Assembly (NCBI GenBank): GCA_035459965.1
Contig: DATHXC010000011.1
Location: 72,994 to 136,993 of the forward strand
Origin: DATHXC01 sp035459965
GTDB taxonomy: Bacteria; Pseudomonadota; Gammaproteobacteria; Burkholderiales; Methylophilaceae
Direction: 5' to 3'
Length of the DNA stretch: 64,000 nucleotides
The first letter of the stretch is position 1. Every line of letters starts with the position of its first letter. The translations under genes and the position numbers were made by a program. Under the pieces are notes generated by a model. That model saw nothing but the letters and a program-made list of their open reading frames with translations, ran no database searches and was not told the DNA's origin. Of this stretch, positions 1 through 8,856 are shown piece after piece.

Positions 1-585
1 CAATACCGCATTTACGCGCACACCGACAGGGCCGTATTCACTGGCAAGCGACTGGGTAAGACCGATCAAGCCTGACTTGCTGGCGGCATAAGCGGCAACA
101 CCTGGAAAGCCAACGGTATAGCCGACAAAGGTTGAGGTGAAAATGATGGAGCCGCCACCTTGTTTCACCATTTCCGGTATCTGGTATTTGGCCCCTAAAA
201 AGGCGCTGGTGAGGTTAATCGCCAGTGTTTCGCTCCAGCCTTTTTCTGAGATTTCGCTAATTGGGCCCATTGCACCCAGCGTGCCTGCATTGTTGAATGC
301 GATATCCAGTTTTCCAAAGCTTTTCACTGTTAATGCGACCAGCGATTTGGCAAACTCTTCAGACTGCACATCACCTGCAAAGGCAATGGCTTCACCACCA
401 TCGGCAACGATCTCGGCCACCAGTGTTGCCAACTCAGCCTCGCGGCGTGCAGCAACGACTACTTTTGCACCTTCCCTGGCGAATAGCTTGGCAGTGGTGC
501 GGCCTATACCTGAACTGGCGCCGGTGATGATGGCGACTTTGCCTTCCAAGCGTTTAAAGCTGGCCTTATTTGTAGCGTTTGACAT
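1..585 (-). CDS. SDR family oxidoreductase (3' end outside window)
   Basis: A classical short-chain dehydrogenase/reductase using NAD(P)H; the substrate cannot be told. The reading frame is open from the ATG at 585 to the window edge, giving 195 residues of an expected 250 or so. The nucleotide-binding TGASSGIG lies at residues 21-28, the NNAG motif near residue 100, and the catalytic YxxxK appears as YAASK with an upstream serine-bearing TSTF segment. A strong ribosome-binding site (AAAGGAG) precedes the start. It is divergent from the LysR gene at 730, which suggests control by that regulator. The C-terminus is missing only because the window ends. Confidence 0.9.
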   Translation of the reverse strand, partial: MSNATNKASFKRLEGKVAIITGASSGIGRTTAKLFAREGAKVVVAARREAELATLVAEIVADGGEAIAFAGDVQSEEFAKSLVALTVKSFGKLDIAFNNAGTLGAMGPISEISEKGWSETLAINLTSAFLGAKYQIPEMVKQGGGSIIFTSTFVGYTVGFPGVAAYAASKSGLIGLTQSLASEYGPVGVRVNAVL

Positions 586-668
586 GATAGAACTCCTTTA
601 AGTAATGAATGATATGTAACGACGAGTTCAGTATGCGCTAGTGATTCCATACAAATAAGCCATATATC

Positions 669-687
669 GGTAGAATTACTTTATACC
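669..687. promoter_or_regulatory. Candidate LysR operator (GGTA-N11-TACC dyad)
   Basis: An inverted repeat, GGTA, 11 bases, TACC, lies in the 144-base gap between the divergent SDR gene and LysR gene. LysR proteins usually bind interrupted dyads in such divergent promoters, so this is the best candidate site visible. It is short and could be chance. Confidence 0.35.
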
Positions 688-729
688 AATAGTCAAAGGT
701 GAGGCCTGGCTAAGGGCTCAGAAGAAACC

Positions 730-1653
730 ATGGAAACGCTCAGCAGTATTGAATCGTTTGTGCGTAGCGCCGAGCTGGGCAGCTTCTCGGCAGCTGCACG
801 GCGGCTCAGCATGACGCCGGGCGGCGTGAGCAAGAATGTCGCCAAGCTGGAGGCAGACATGGGCGTGCGCTTGTTTCACCGTAGCACGCGTAGCCTGACG
901 CTGACCGAGGCTGGTGAGCAATTTCTGTCGCAGGTTGCCGATGGGTTGGATAGCATCCAGGCGGCGGTGGCCAATGCCAGCAGTGCGGGCGAGCAACCGG
1001 CAGGTACCTTGAAGGTAAGCATGGCCATGGCATTTGGCCGTGATCATATCCTGCCGATGCTGGGCGAGTTTCTGGCACTGTACCCAGCCATCAAGCCAGA
1101 CTGGCGCTTTGATAATCGTCAGGTTGACCTGATTGGTGAGGGTTTTGACGTGGCGATAGGTGGAGGTGTCGAATTAGCGCCCGGTGTGGTGGTGCGTGAG
1201 CTCGCAAAGATACATACGATATTGGTCGCATCGCCAGCCTATCTTGCCAGCAAAGGGCCTGTCACAACACCTGCGGATTTATACAAACTGGATGCGCTGC
1301 TACGTTACTCACAAACCACGCATCGCATCACGCCGTGGCATCTTAAAACAGTGAAGGGTGAGCAGGTCACGATTGAATTACCTCCACGTGCTACCTTGAA
1401 TGACCCGGAGGCCCTTTGCTATGCAGCAATGGCAGGCCTTGGCATAGCCCATGTACCCATGCCGCACGCAATAGGCTATCTCGAAAGTGGCGCCCTGGTC
1501 CGGCTGTTGCCGGAGTGGTATACAGAAAGCACGGTGATTTCACTGTATTTCGCCGCGAAGAAGCTTATGCCGGCAAAGACCAGGGTATTTGTCGACTTTA
1601 TCGTGGAGCAATTCCGCAAACGGCAGTTATCAGAAAAATGGTCAGCGTTTTAA
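730..1653 (+). CDS. LysR family transcriptional regulator
   Basis: A 307-residue DNA-binding regulator of usual LysR length. Residues 1-60 form the winged helix-turn-helix (SFSAAARRLSMTPGGVSKNV, then VRLFHRSTRSLTLTEAG), and the rest is the periplasmic-binding-protein-like effector domain. Its sequence is of the CrgA/AaeR-like group that often regulates an adjacent oxidoreductase. It faces away from the SDR gene at 585. The Shine-Dalgarno sequence is weak (AGAAGAAACC), but the start matches the family N-terminus. Inducer unknown. Confidence 0.9.
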   Translation: METLSSIESFVRSAELGSFSAAARRLSMTPGGVSKNVAKLEADMGVRLFHRSTRSLTLTEAGEQFLSQVADGLDSIQAAVANASSAGEQPAGTLKVSMAMAFGRDHILPMLGEFLALYPAIKPDWRFDNRQVDLIGEGFDVAIGGGVELAPGVVVRELAKIHTILVASPAYLASKGPVTTPADLYKLDALLRYSQTTHRITPWHLKTVKGEQVTIELPPRATLNDPEALCYAAMAGLGIAHVPMPHAIGYLESGALVRLLPEWYTESTVISLYFAAKKLMPAKTRVFVDFIVEQFRKRQLSEKWSAF

Positions 1654-2008
1654 AAAGCAAATCTTTACACTGTGTACGTTAGCGAACATACTGATTTGAT
1701 GGTAAGCGCGTAATGAATAGCAGTAGACTAAACAGGCAGCAAAAAGCGGTTATAGAAAAGTAGCACTACATAAAGAGCTGTATGTTGAAATTCCGTTTTG
1801 CGGATCGTACTGGCGAAATAAAAAGTAGACCGCAGGGCACTTCGGGAATCCAACGTCAAAAATCCCCTCTTCTGGCACTCTCTCTTACATCCCAACATGT
1901 GCTTACATCGCCGAATGTAAAGCCACCATCAAGTAATAATAAAGTCAGGTTCTCCAGCCGCCAGATTTTCCAGCACAGCCATGTCAGAAACCCAGTCAAG
2001 GAACTGCC
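1654..2008. other. Intergenic region, no gene seen
   Basis: About 355 bases between the LysR gene and the response-regulator gene. A 76-codon open frame at 1782-2012 has no recognisable sequence, no good ribosome-binding site and overlaps the next start, so I do not call it. The region presumably carries the promoter of the downstream gene, but I could not pick a convincing one. Confidence 0.5.
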
Positions 2009-4180
2009 ATGACCAACCCAAAAGCTACGATACTGATCGTTGATGATGAGATAAATAACAGTAAGCTGCTGACGGCGATGCTAGTGCCCGAAGGCTATGT
2101 CACAGTTTGCGCCAATAGTGGCCTAGAGGCACTGGCACTCATCGAGAAGCAGCCACCAGACCTGATATTGATGGATATCATGATGCCGGACATTGATGGT
2201 TACCAGATGACCGCGATACTCAAGGCTGACCCCGCCACCGCTAACATTCCTATCATCATGATAACCGCACACAGCGATGAGACTGCCTGCCTGGCAGGTC
2301 TGGAGGCAGGGGCTGAAGAGTTTCTAAGCAGCCCTGTGGGTCGTGTAGAAATGTGTTTACGCATACGCAATCTATTGCGCCTGAAGACCTTTGACGATTA
2401 TCTGCAGAACCATAATGCCTTGTTGGAGCAGAAGATAGAGGAGCGCACTGCCGATTTAAAGCGTTTTCGCCTGGCCATGGATGCGACGACCGATGCGATT
2501 ACGCTGGTTGACCGCGCCAGCCTGCGCTACGTGGAGGTGAATGCCACTGCCTGCGAAATGCTTGGTTTCACGCGGGAAGAGTTGCTCCTGATCGGCCCGT
2601 CAGAGCTGGGTGCTGGCACGCCGGAAGAGCTGGCGGCCGAGTATGATTCGGTCATCAATGGGCATAGCAAGTTTGAGTTGAAAGAGACGCACCTGAAACG
2701 CAAGGATGGCTCCGAGTTACAGGTGGAAATATACCGGCATGCCCAGCGCTCAGGTGAAGACTGGATTATTGTCGGCGTAGTACGCGATATCACCGAGCGC
2801 AAGGAAGCCGAAAAACGCCTGCATCATATGGCGCATTATGACCCACTCACCGGCCTGCCCAACCGTACTCTGTTTTACGAGACTCTCAAGAAAACGCTGG
2901 CGCAGGCCATTGAAAGTAGCTGGCTGGTCGCCGTTTTGTTTATTGACCTGGATCACTTTAAAAACGTGAACGACACGCTGGGCCATGCCATCGGGGACGA
3001 ACTACTCGTCGAATTCAGCAACCGCCTGGTGCAATGCGTGCGTATCCGCGATACGGTGGGACGGCTGGGGGGTGACGAATTTGCCTTGATCCTGCTCATG
3101 CAGGACGACCAGCAGGATGACCTGCAAGGTGCCAAGATCGTCGCCAATAAAATCCGCGATGCGCTGCGTGCGCCGTTTAACCTGAGTGGCAACGAAGTTA
3201 CCATCACCGCCAGCATAGGCATCACCGTGCATCCTGACGATGCCTCAGATCCGCAAACGTTGCTCAAGTATGCCGATACCGCCATGTATCGCGCCAAACA
3301 GGCAGGGCGGGATACCTGCCGCTTCTTTACCGCACAAATGAATGTGGATGTGCTGGCACGCCTCGACCTGGAAAAAGCCTTGCGTAAGGCCATCGAGAAT
3401 GAAGAATTCGAGCTTTATTACCAGCCCAAGGTCCAACTGAAAACCGGCCGCATTATCGGTGTGGAAGCCCTGATTCGCTGGAACCGGCCCGGACAGGGCA
3501 TGGTATCCCCACAATTCTTCATCCCGGTACTGGAAGATACCGGCATGATAGTCCGTGTGGGCAGCTGGGTCATCGCCACTGCATGTAAGCAGATTGCGCT
3601 TTGGCAGCAATCTTCCATCGGCCCGCTGCAAATATCCGTCAATGTTTCCGGCCAGCAATTTGTAGAAGGCGATCTGGAAGCTGATGTGATCAAGTCACTC
3701 AATGACAGCGGTATTCCGCCTGACCTGCTGGAGCTGGAGCTGACGGAGAGCTCGATGATGGTCAATACCGAACATACCATTGCCATCCTGGATAACCTTA
3801 AAAAACTGGGGGTACAGGTTTCCATCGACGACTTTGGCACCGGTTATTCCAGCCTGGCTTATTTACGCCGCTTTCCCATTGATAAGCTCAAAATCGATAT
3901 CGCCTTCATCCGCGACATCACCAGCAACGTCGATGATGCCGCGCTGGCGCTAACTATCATTCGCATGGCGCACAGTCTCAAGATGGAGGTCATTGCTGAA
4001 GGCGTGGAGACCGTCGGCCAACTGGCGTATTTGCGGCATTATCGCTGCGACCATATCCAGGGCTATTATTTCAGCCCGCCAGTCGCCATAGCCACGCTCG
4101 AAAAAATGCTGCGTGAAGCAAAGCGCATGGCAGCACCCGCCATGCGGTGGAATATGTATACGGTCGAGAATGTGGCCTAG
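2009..4180 (+). CDS. Response regulator with PAS, GGDEF and EAL domains
   Basis: A 723-residue cytoplasmic signalling protein joining a receiver to both c-di-GMP synthesis and degradation domains. Receiver: residues 6-122, acidic pocket D12/D13, phospho-acceptor D56. PAS: about 150-265. GGDEF: about 275-440 with the intact motif at 354-358 and an RxxD inhibitory site at 345-348. EAL: about 455-700, with EALIRW at 486, ELTES near 579, DDFGTGYSSL near 607 and AEGVE near 663, so both enzymatic domains look active. Oddity: the lysine expected in the receiver's K-P motif is Ser108 (FLSSPV), so phosphorylation signalling may be altered. No histidine kinase gene is next to it. RBS is AAGGAACTGCC. 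Confidence 0.93.
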   Translation: MTNPKATILIVDDEINNSKLLTAMLVPEGYVTVCANSGLEALALIEKQPPDLILMDIMMPDIDGYQMTAILKADPATANIPIIMITAHSDETACLAGLEAGAEEFLSSPVGRVEMCLRIRNLLRLKTFDDYLQNHNALLEQKIEERTADLKRFRLAMDATTDAITLVDRASLRYVEVNATACEMLGFTREELLLIGPSELGAGTPEELAAEYDSVINGHSKFELKETHLKRKDGSELQVEIYRHAQRSGEDWIIVGVVRDITERKEAEKRLHHMAHYDPLTGLPNRTLFYETLKKTLAQAIESSWLVAVLFIDLDHFKNVNDTLGHAIGDELLVEFSNRLVQCVRIRDTVGRLGGDEFALILLMQDDQQDDLQGAKIVANKIRDALRAPFNLSGNEVTITASIGITVHPDDASDPQTLLKYADTAMYRAKQAGRDTCRFFTAQMNVDVLARLDLEKALRKAIENEEFELYYQPKVQLKTGRIIGVEALIRWNRPGQGMVSPQFFIPVLEDTGMIVRVGSWVIATACKQIALWQQSSIGPLQISVNVSGQQFVEGDLEADVIKSLNDSGIPPDLLELELTESSMMVNTEHTIAILDNLKKLGVQVSIDDFGTGYSSLAYLRRFPIDKLKIDIAFIRDITSNVDDAALALTIIRMAHSLKMEVIAEGVETVGQLAYLRHYRCDHIQGYYFSPPVAIATLEKMLREAKRMAAPAMRWNMYTVENVA

Positions 4181-4217
4181 GCGGCAAGCCCTGATTATTC
4201 TGGATTTATAAGCATTA

Positions 4218-4268
4218 AAAGCACTGGCCTGCGAGGCGCTCTGGTATTGCCTCGCAGGCCAGTGCTTT
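4218..4268. repeat. Long hairpin repeat, copy 1; probable bidirectional terminator
   Basis: A perfect 19-bp inverted repeat (arms 4218-4236 and 4250-4268) around a 13-base loop, CGCTCTGGTATTG. It is flanked by A-rich sequence on the left and T-rich on the right, and lies between convergent genes (RR-GGDEF-EAL and the Tim44 protein), so it can end transcription from both sides. A second copy with the same loop and a compensating stem change lies at 8805-8853. Confidence 0.85.
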
Positions 4269-4304
4269 ATTTATTTGCACACCAATCAAATCAAAATAAT
4301 ATGG

Positions 4305-5153
4305 CTACGCTTGTTGTATCCCTGCAAGCAACCATACGGCTTTGGCATCCCGCAAATTCTTTTGCACATGCCAGATTTCATCTACATTTTCTGGCGCGCC
4401 CTTGTTCTCACTCAGTTGCCCGGTAAAACGCACGCTGGCAATCGAGTAGTCGCCTTCAGTTGCTACTTCCAGCAGTTCTGCATTCAGTGCCAGTACATCG
4501 GTTTTTTGGATGGCATCGCCACGTTCCTGCGTCTGCATGGATATTTCCGCAAACATCTCCGGCGTGGTGTATTCACGAATATCGTCCAGATCTTTGCGAT
4601 CATTGGCAGCTTGCAGGCGGATAAACGAGGTTTTGCCGTTACGCAAAAAACTATCTACTGGAAAATCATGCGGAATGTTGGCTGTAACCGGGGGCGCTAA
4701 TGGCGCATAACTGCCACTGAAGCTTGTCGGTTGCGGTGTCTGGTTGAATTGCGCGCCACTGAATTGACTACCGAATGGCGTCGCCGGTTGCTGCGACTTT
4801 TTGAATCTGGATAACATGAACATGGCGATACCCGCGACCAGCAAGATCATCAACAGTGGCCCCATCATGCTGCCGAAAGCACCCATGCCGCCACCAGCAA
4901 ACATCGAGGCCAAGCCCGCGCCAATCGCCAGACCAGCCAACGGCCCTAACCAGCGGTTACCGGTTGGCGCAGCCGCTGGTGTAGAAGGGGCAGGTGCTGG
5001 CGCGGCTGCGGGAGCTTTTTGTGCTTGCTGCGCAGGCATGGCGCGCTGCTTGCCAAAACTGGTGCCACCGCCCAAACGCCGTGCTTCTGCCACGGTAGCA
5101 AACAAGCTCATGCAGGTTATAAGAATGGTGAACAACATCAAAAATCGTTTCAT
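4305..5153 (-). CDS. Tim44-like domain membrane protein
   Basis: A 282-residue protein with an N-terminal signal sequence (about 1-24), a Pro/Ala/Gln-rich stretch (about 38-65), one or two hydrophobic Gly/Met-rich membrane segments (about 68-115) and a C-terminal Tim44-like domain (about 145-282, beginning near FPVDSFLRNGKTSFIRLQAA). Bacterial Tim44-domain proteins are common in Proteobacteria, but their role is not well settled; a membrane-associated protein-transport or assembly role is only suggested by homology to the mitochondrial domain. It is convergent with the upstream signalling gene, with the hairpin repeat between them. Confidence 0.85.
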   Translation of the reverse strand: MKRFLMLFTILITCMSLFATVAEARRLGGGTSFGKQRAMPAQQAQKAPAAAPAPAPSTPAAAPTGNRWLGPLAGLAIGAGLASMFAGGGMGAFGSMMGPLLMILLVAGIAMFMLSRFKKSQQPATPFGSQFSGAQFNQTPQPTSFSGSYAPLAPPVTANIPHDFPVDSFLRNGKTSFIRLQAANDRKDLDDIREYTTPEMFAEISMQTQERGDAIQKTDVLALNAELLEVATEGDYSIASVRFTGQLSENKGAPENVDEIWHVQKNLRDAKAVWLLAGIQQA

Positions 5154-5547
5154 GTCTGCCTTATTGTGATTGAGTAAATCTGGAAAAATATTTTTGCGGA
5201 TTTAAATCTACTGAGTTTAAATCTTAAGCTGGAGTTAGGAGTAGCAAATCAGCATTTAGTTTAATCGTTTATGTAGCATCTAATTTAATGGAGGTGACCT
5301 GGTTCAACGCTGTTGCCCACAATACTAGACTTTGCGATGCAAAAGTCCCATAAAGTTTTTAGCAGGCCGCATAAAGAATGCGTAAAAATGCATTTGAGTA
5401 AACGGTGGGAACAAGTTAACTCAATACTTGAATCTTTGACTATAGTAGTTAACGACAATTTTGACTTGATGTACCATATGACCAATAGGTGGCGATAGCA
5501 GAGCTCCACCGGTCGTATCCAAATCGGCAATATAAAGGGCATGTATA
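5154..5547. other. Divergent intergenic region, no gene seen
   Basis: About 394 AT-rich bases between the Tim44 gene and the GAF-GGDEF gene; it must hold both promoters. The octamer TTTAAATC occurs twice near 5203-5225. Short open frames on both strands (5285-5542, 5313-5498) have no recognisable sequence and look like chance. No riboswitch was recognised. Confidence 0.5.
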
Positions 5548-8325
5548 TTGAAATCCCCCCCGATTCCTAAAAACGAAATACAGCGTCTTCTAGCCTTAAA
5601 GCAATACCAGATTCTGGATACACTGGCAGAAGAGTCGTTTGATGACATCACCAGTCTTGCCTCGCAAATCTGTAACACCCCCATAGCACTTATCACCCTG
5701 CTGGACGAAAGCCGCCAATGGTTTAAAAGCGCGGTTGGCATTAGTGCCACCGAAACCCCTCGTGAGATTTCTTTCTGTGGGCATACCATTCTCAACAATG
5801 AGCTTTTTGAAGTGCCTGACGCACTTGAAGACGATAGATTTTTTGATAACCCCCTGGTCACTGGTTATCCAGATATCCGTTTTTATGCAGGTATGCCGCT
5901 TATCACGCAAGAGGGATATGCACTTGGCACATTGTGTGTGATTGATAAAACCTCCCGCAAACTGACCGCTGACCAACGTGGTGCACTAAAAAAACTGGGG
6001 CGCCAGGTCGTCATGCAGATAGAGCACAGGCTTAACATGATGTCAGTCGCTGACATCGCGTCTATGCTTGAGCGTACTGGTGAAATGGCCAAAATAGGTG
6101 GCTGGGAGATCGACCTTGTGACGATGGAAAGTATCTGGACCAAGGAAGTATTTCGCATCCACGAGATCGATGGTCCGACACCACCGGCTGTCGACGGGGC
6201 GATAGCCTTTTATGCACCGGAAGCACAAATCGTAATCAGGTCGGTGGTCGACAATGCCATTAGCATGGGTCAGTCGTGGGATATTGAGCTGCCTTTCATT
6301 ACCGCAAAAGGCAGGAAAATATGGGTACGGACGCAAGGCAGTGCCATTATTAAGGATGGCGTTAGCGTCCGTCTGATTGGTACCTTTCAGGACATCACAG
6401 AACGTAAAAAGGATGAGCTTGACCTTGCCTGGCTCAATCGTGCACTGCTCATGCTAAGCAAGTGCAACGAGACGCTCATCCATATGAGCAACGAGAGAAA
6501 CCTGATTGTAGAAATCTGCCGCATCGCAGTCGATGTCGGCGGTTACCGCATGGCCTGGGTGGGGTATGCAGAAAATGACGAGTACAAATCGATTACGCCT
6601 AAAGCCTACTTCGGGCACGCCAATGATTTTCTTGAGAATATCAAGTTAAGCTGGTCGGAGCAGCATGCAAAAGGCCTTGGCCCCGGTGGCAAAGCCATAC
6701 GTAGCGGCAAGGCTGTGGTGGTAGAAGACATGATGCTGGACCCGAGCTACCCGGTAATAGACGAGGCTTTGCGAGAAGGCTATCGCGCATTGGTTTCCCT
6801 GCCACTTCGGCACAAAAACCATACTTTTGGCTTATTGGGTTTGTATTCTTCCAAAGTGCGTAGCTTTTCTGAAGGTGAGCTCAGCTTATTGCAGGAGCTT
6901 ACAGACAACCTGGCAGCAGGCATCATCAACATCCGCGCAGAGCACGAGCGCCAGCAATTGCATGATGCCATGTTGATGGTCGCCAACGCGGTGAGCCAGA
7001 ATACCGGGCAGACATTCTTTCCTAAGCTATTGAGCAATGTCATAGAGGCGCTTGGCGCACAGGCTGGCTATATCGCCCAGTTCATCACACAAAAGCCCTG
7101 GAAAGCCAGGACCGTCGCGGTGCAGGTCGATGGTGAAGCTGTCGAGAATTTTGACTATGCAATCCCTGATGCGGTGGCGGATACCCTGTTTGCTTCTGCT
7201 GATGTGCGCATAGAAAGGCAACATGTCGCCAGGGATTATCCCAACCTCGTCATGCTGCGTTTTTATCCCTACCAGGCATTTGCCGCGCTGCGCCTGATTG
7301 ACTCCAGTGGCAATCCGATCGGGCTCATGTTCGTATTATTCAAGGAACCGCTGTCAGATTACCTGCATGATGTGGTGAGTTCCATGCTCAAGATTTTTGC
7401 CACCCGTACTTCCAATGAACTAGAGCGGCTGAAGGATGAAGCGATTATTCGTGAGCAGGCATCTCTGCTTGAAAAGACCAACGATGCTATCGTGGTAAGA
7501 GACATGGAGCACCGAATCACTTTTTGGAACAAAGGTGCACAAGCCCTGTATGGCTGGACATCAGCAGAAGCGCTCGGCCAGCCTATCAATAAACTGCTGC
7601 AACATAGCCCCGCAGTATTTCGCCGTGCCGTCAATACTGTACTCAAGTCCGGCCAATGGAATGGCGAGGTAGCAGAACGCCATAAAAATGGCGAACTACT
7701 CATCATTGAAAGCCACTGGACCTTAGTGAAGGATGAGAGGGGCCAGCCGAAATCCATCTTTGCCATAAAGACCGATATTTCGGACCGTAAACTGGCCGAA
7801 GAGCAGATCAAGCAACTGGCATTTTATGACCCGCTCACCAAGCTGCCCAACCGCAGGCTATTGATGGACAGACTGGAAAAAGCGCTCAGCGCAACGCGCC
7901 GCAAAAAGCTGTTTGGCGCCCTGATATTCATCGACCTGGATAATTTCAAGATGCTGAATGATACCCTGGGCCACGACAAGGGTGACCTGTTGCTGCAAGA
8001 GGTCGCTACACGGCTTAAACGCTGTGTGCGCGATTGCGATACAGTGGCAAGGCTGGGTGGCGATGAGTTTGTGATGATGGTAGAAGACCTGAACAGTGTG
8101 CAGGCGCCTGCCATTGCCCTGGCCCGTATCATCGGGCAAAAGATACTCAATGAGCTCAACCATACCTTCGATTTCGATGGCTACCAGCACCTCAGCACGC
8201 CCAGCATAGGTATTGCCCTGTTCAATCACCATACCAAGGATGTCGATGAGCTGATCAAGCAGGCCGACACTGCCATGTATAAATCCAAAAGCGCTGGTCG
8301 CAACAGGCTGACTTTTTACCAATAA
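5548..8325 (+). CDS. GAF/PAS sensor diguanylate cyclase
   Basis: A 925-residue soluble sensor that makes c-di-GMP. Domain order: GAF (about 15-165, beginning with the common KxxQILDT-type lead-in), PAS (about 175-290), GAF (about 295-470), a third GAF-like region (about 475-630), PAS (about 640-755), then GGDEF (about 765-925) with the intact motif at 837-841 and an RxxD inhibitory site at 828-831. No membrane segment is seen, so it likely senses a cytoplasmic ligand. The start is a TTG with AAAGGG eight bases upstream. An ATG at 5541 is in another frame and would join only if the seven-C run at 5554-5560 lost one base. Confidence 0.92.
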   Translation: MKSPPIPKNEIQRLLALKQYQILDTLAEESFDDITSLASQICNTPIALITLLDESRQWFKSAVGISATETPREISFCGHTILNNELFEVPDALEDDRFFDNPLVTGYPDIRFYAGMPLITQEGYALGTLCVIDKTSRKLTADQRGALKKLGRQVVMQIEHRLNMMSVADIASMLERTGEMAKIGGWEIDLVTMESIWTKEVFRIHEIDGPTPPAVDGAIAFYAPEAQIVIRSVVDNAISMGQSWDIELPFITAKGRKIWVRTQGSAIIKDGVSVRLIGTFQDITERKKDELDLAWLNRALLMLSKCNETLIHMSNERNLIVEICRIAVDVGGYRMAWVGYAENDEYKSITPKAYFGHANDFLENIKLSWSEQHAKGLGPGGKAIRSGKAVVVEDMMLDPSYPVIDEALREGYRALVSLPLRHKNHTFGLLGLYSSKVRSFSEGELSLLQELTDNLAAGIINIRAEHERQQLHDAMLMVANAVSQNTGQTFFPKLLSNVIEALGAQAGYIAQFITQKPWKARTVAVQVDGEAVENFDYAIPDAVADTLFASADVRIERQHVARDYPNLVMLRFYPYQAFAALRLIDSSGNPIGLMFVLFKEPLSDYLHDVVSSMLKIFATRTSNELERLKDEAIIREQASLLEKTNDAIVVRDMEHRITFWNKGAQALYGWTSAEALGQPINKLLQHSPAVFRRAVNTVLKSGQWNGEVAERHKNGELLIIESHWTLVKDERGQPKSIFAIKTDISDRKLAEEQIKQLAFYDPLTKLPNRRLLMDRLEKALSATRRKKLFGALIFIDLDNFKMLNDTLGHDKGDLLLQEVATRLKRCVRDCDTVARLGGDEFVMMVEDLNSVQAPAIALARIIGQKILNELNHTFDFDGYQHLSTPSIGIALFNHHTKDVDELIKQADTAMYKSKSAGRNRLTFYQ

Positions 8326-8492
8326 GTAGTCTGTCGATTTAGTCTATGGGACAGCTCCTACATATAAATAGGACAGTGCCTATACCTCGCCCCACCCATC
8401 AAGCCTAACATTTTCTCTCAACAGGTATTCGTCAGTTAAATGCCTGAAAATCATTACACCTATAAAACTATAGATACATTTGGAGAGAGAAC

Positions 8493-8786
8493 ATGCGTAA
8501 ATTAATGGTCGTTGTTTCAACCTGTGCACTGATGAGTACAGCCTTTTTGGCCTATGGCGCTGAAGCGCAAAAAATGGATGAATCCACCAATGCCAACACC
8601 AATGTCGATGTCAAAACCCAAAACCTGCAACAAAAACCAAACAGTCACGAGGCAGAAGGCAGTAGCGTTAAGACTCAATCTAAAACCCACCATGACCATA
8701 AGTCCAATGTTGACCAGGCCAATGATGAAATGAACGGCACAAAGGGAAGCTCAGACGTTGAGAAGATGCGCCAGAAACCTAACTAA
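8493..8786 (+). CDS. Small secreted hydrophilic protein, unknown function
   Basis: A 97-residue protein with a clear signal peptide (about 1-23, MRKLMVVVSTCALMSTAFLA, cleavage likely after AYGAEA). The mature part is polar, rich in Asn, Lys, Gln and His, with short internal repeats (VKTQ twice, QKPN twice), and is probably disordered in the periplasm. The RBS is GGAGAGAAC. It stands alone, followed by hairpin copy 2. I do not recognise a family. Confidence 0.75.
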   Translation: MRKLMVVVSTCALMSTAFLAYGAEAQKMDESTNANTNVDVKTQNLQQKPNSHEAEGSSVKTQSKTHHDHKSNVDQANDEMNGTKGSSDVEKMRQKPN

Positions 8787-8804
8787 ATTAGCTATTTGTA
8801 TTAA

Positions 8805-8853
8805 AAGCACTGCCCTGCGAGGCGCTCTGGTGTTGCCTCGCAGGGCAGTGCTT
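8805..8853. repeat. Long hairpin repeat, copy 2; probable bidirectional terminator
   Basis: An 18-bp inverted repeat (arms 8805-8822 and 8836-8853) with the 13-base loop CGCTCTGGTGTTG. It differs from copy 1 at 4218-4268 by one loop base and one stem base pair changed on both arms (G-C to C-G). It also lies between convergent genes, here only three bases from the stop of the DUF3291 gene. Confidence 0.85.
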
Positions 8854-8856
8854 CTT

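Noticed and set aside
1782..2012. A 76-codon open frame before the response-regulator gene
   Set aside because: No RBS, atypical composition and it runs into the next gene's start.
5285..5542. Short open frames on both strands in the Tim44/GGDEF divergent gap
   Set aside because: They overlap each other, have no recognisable sequence and lie where promoters are needed.
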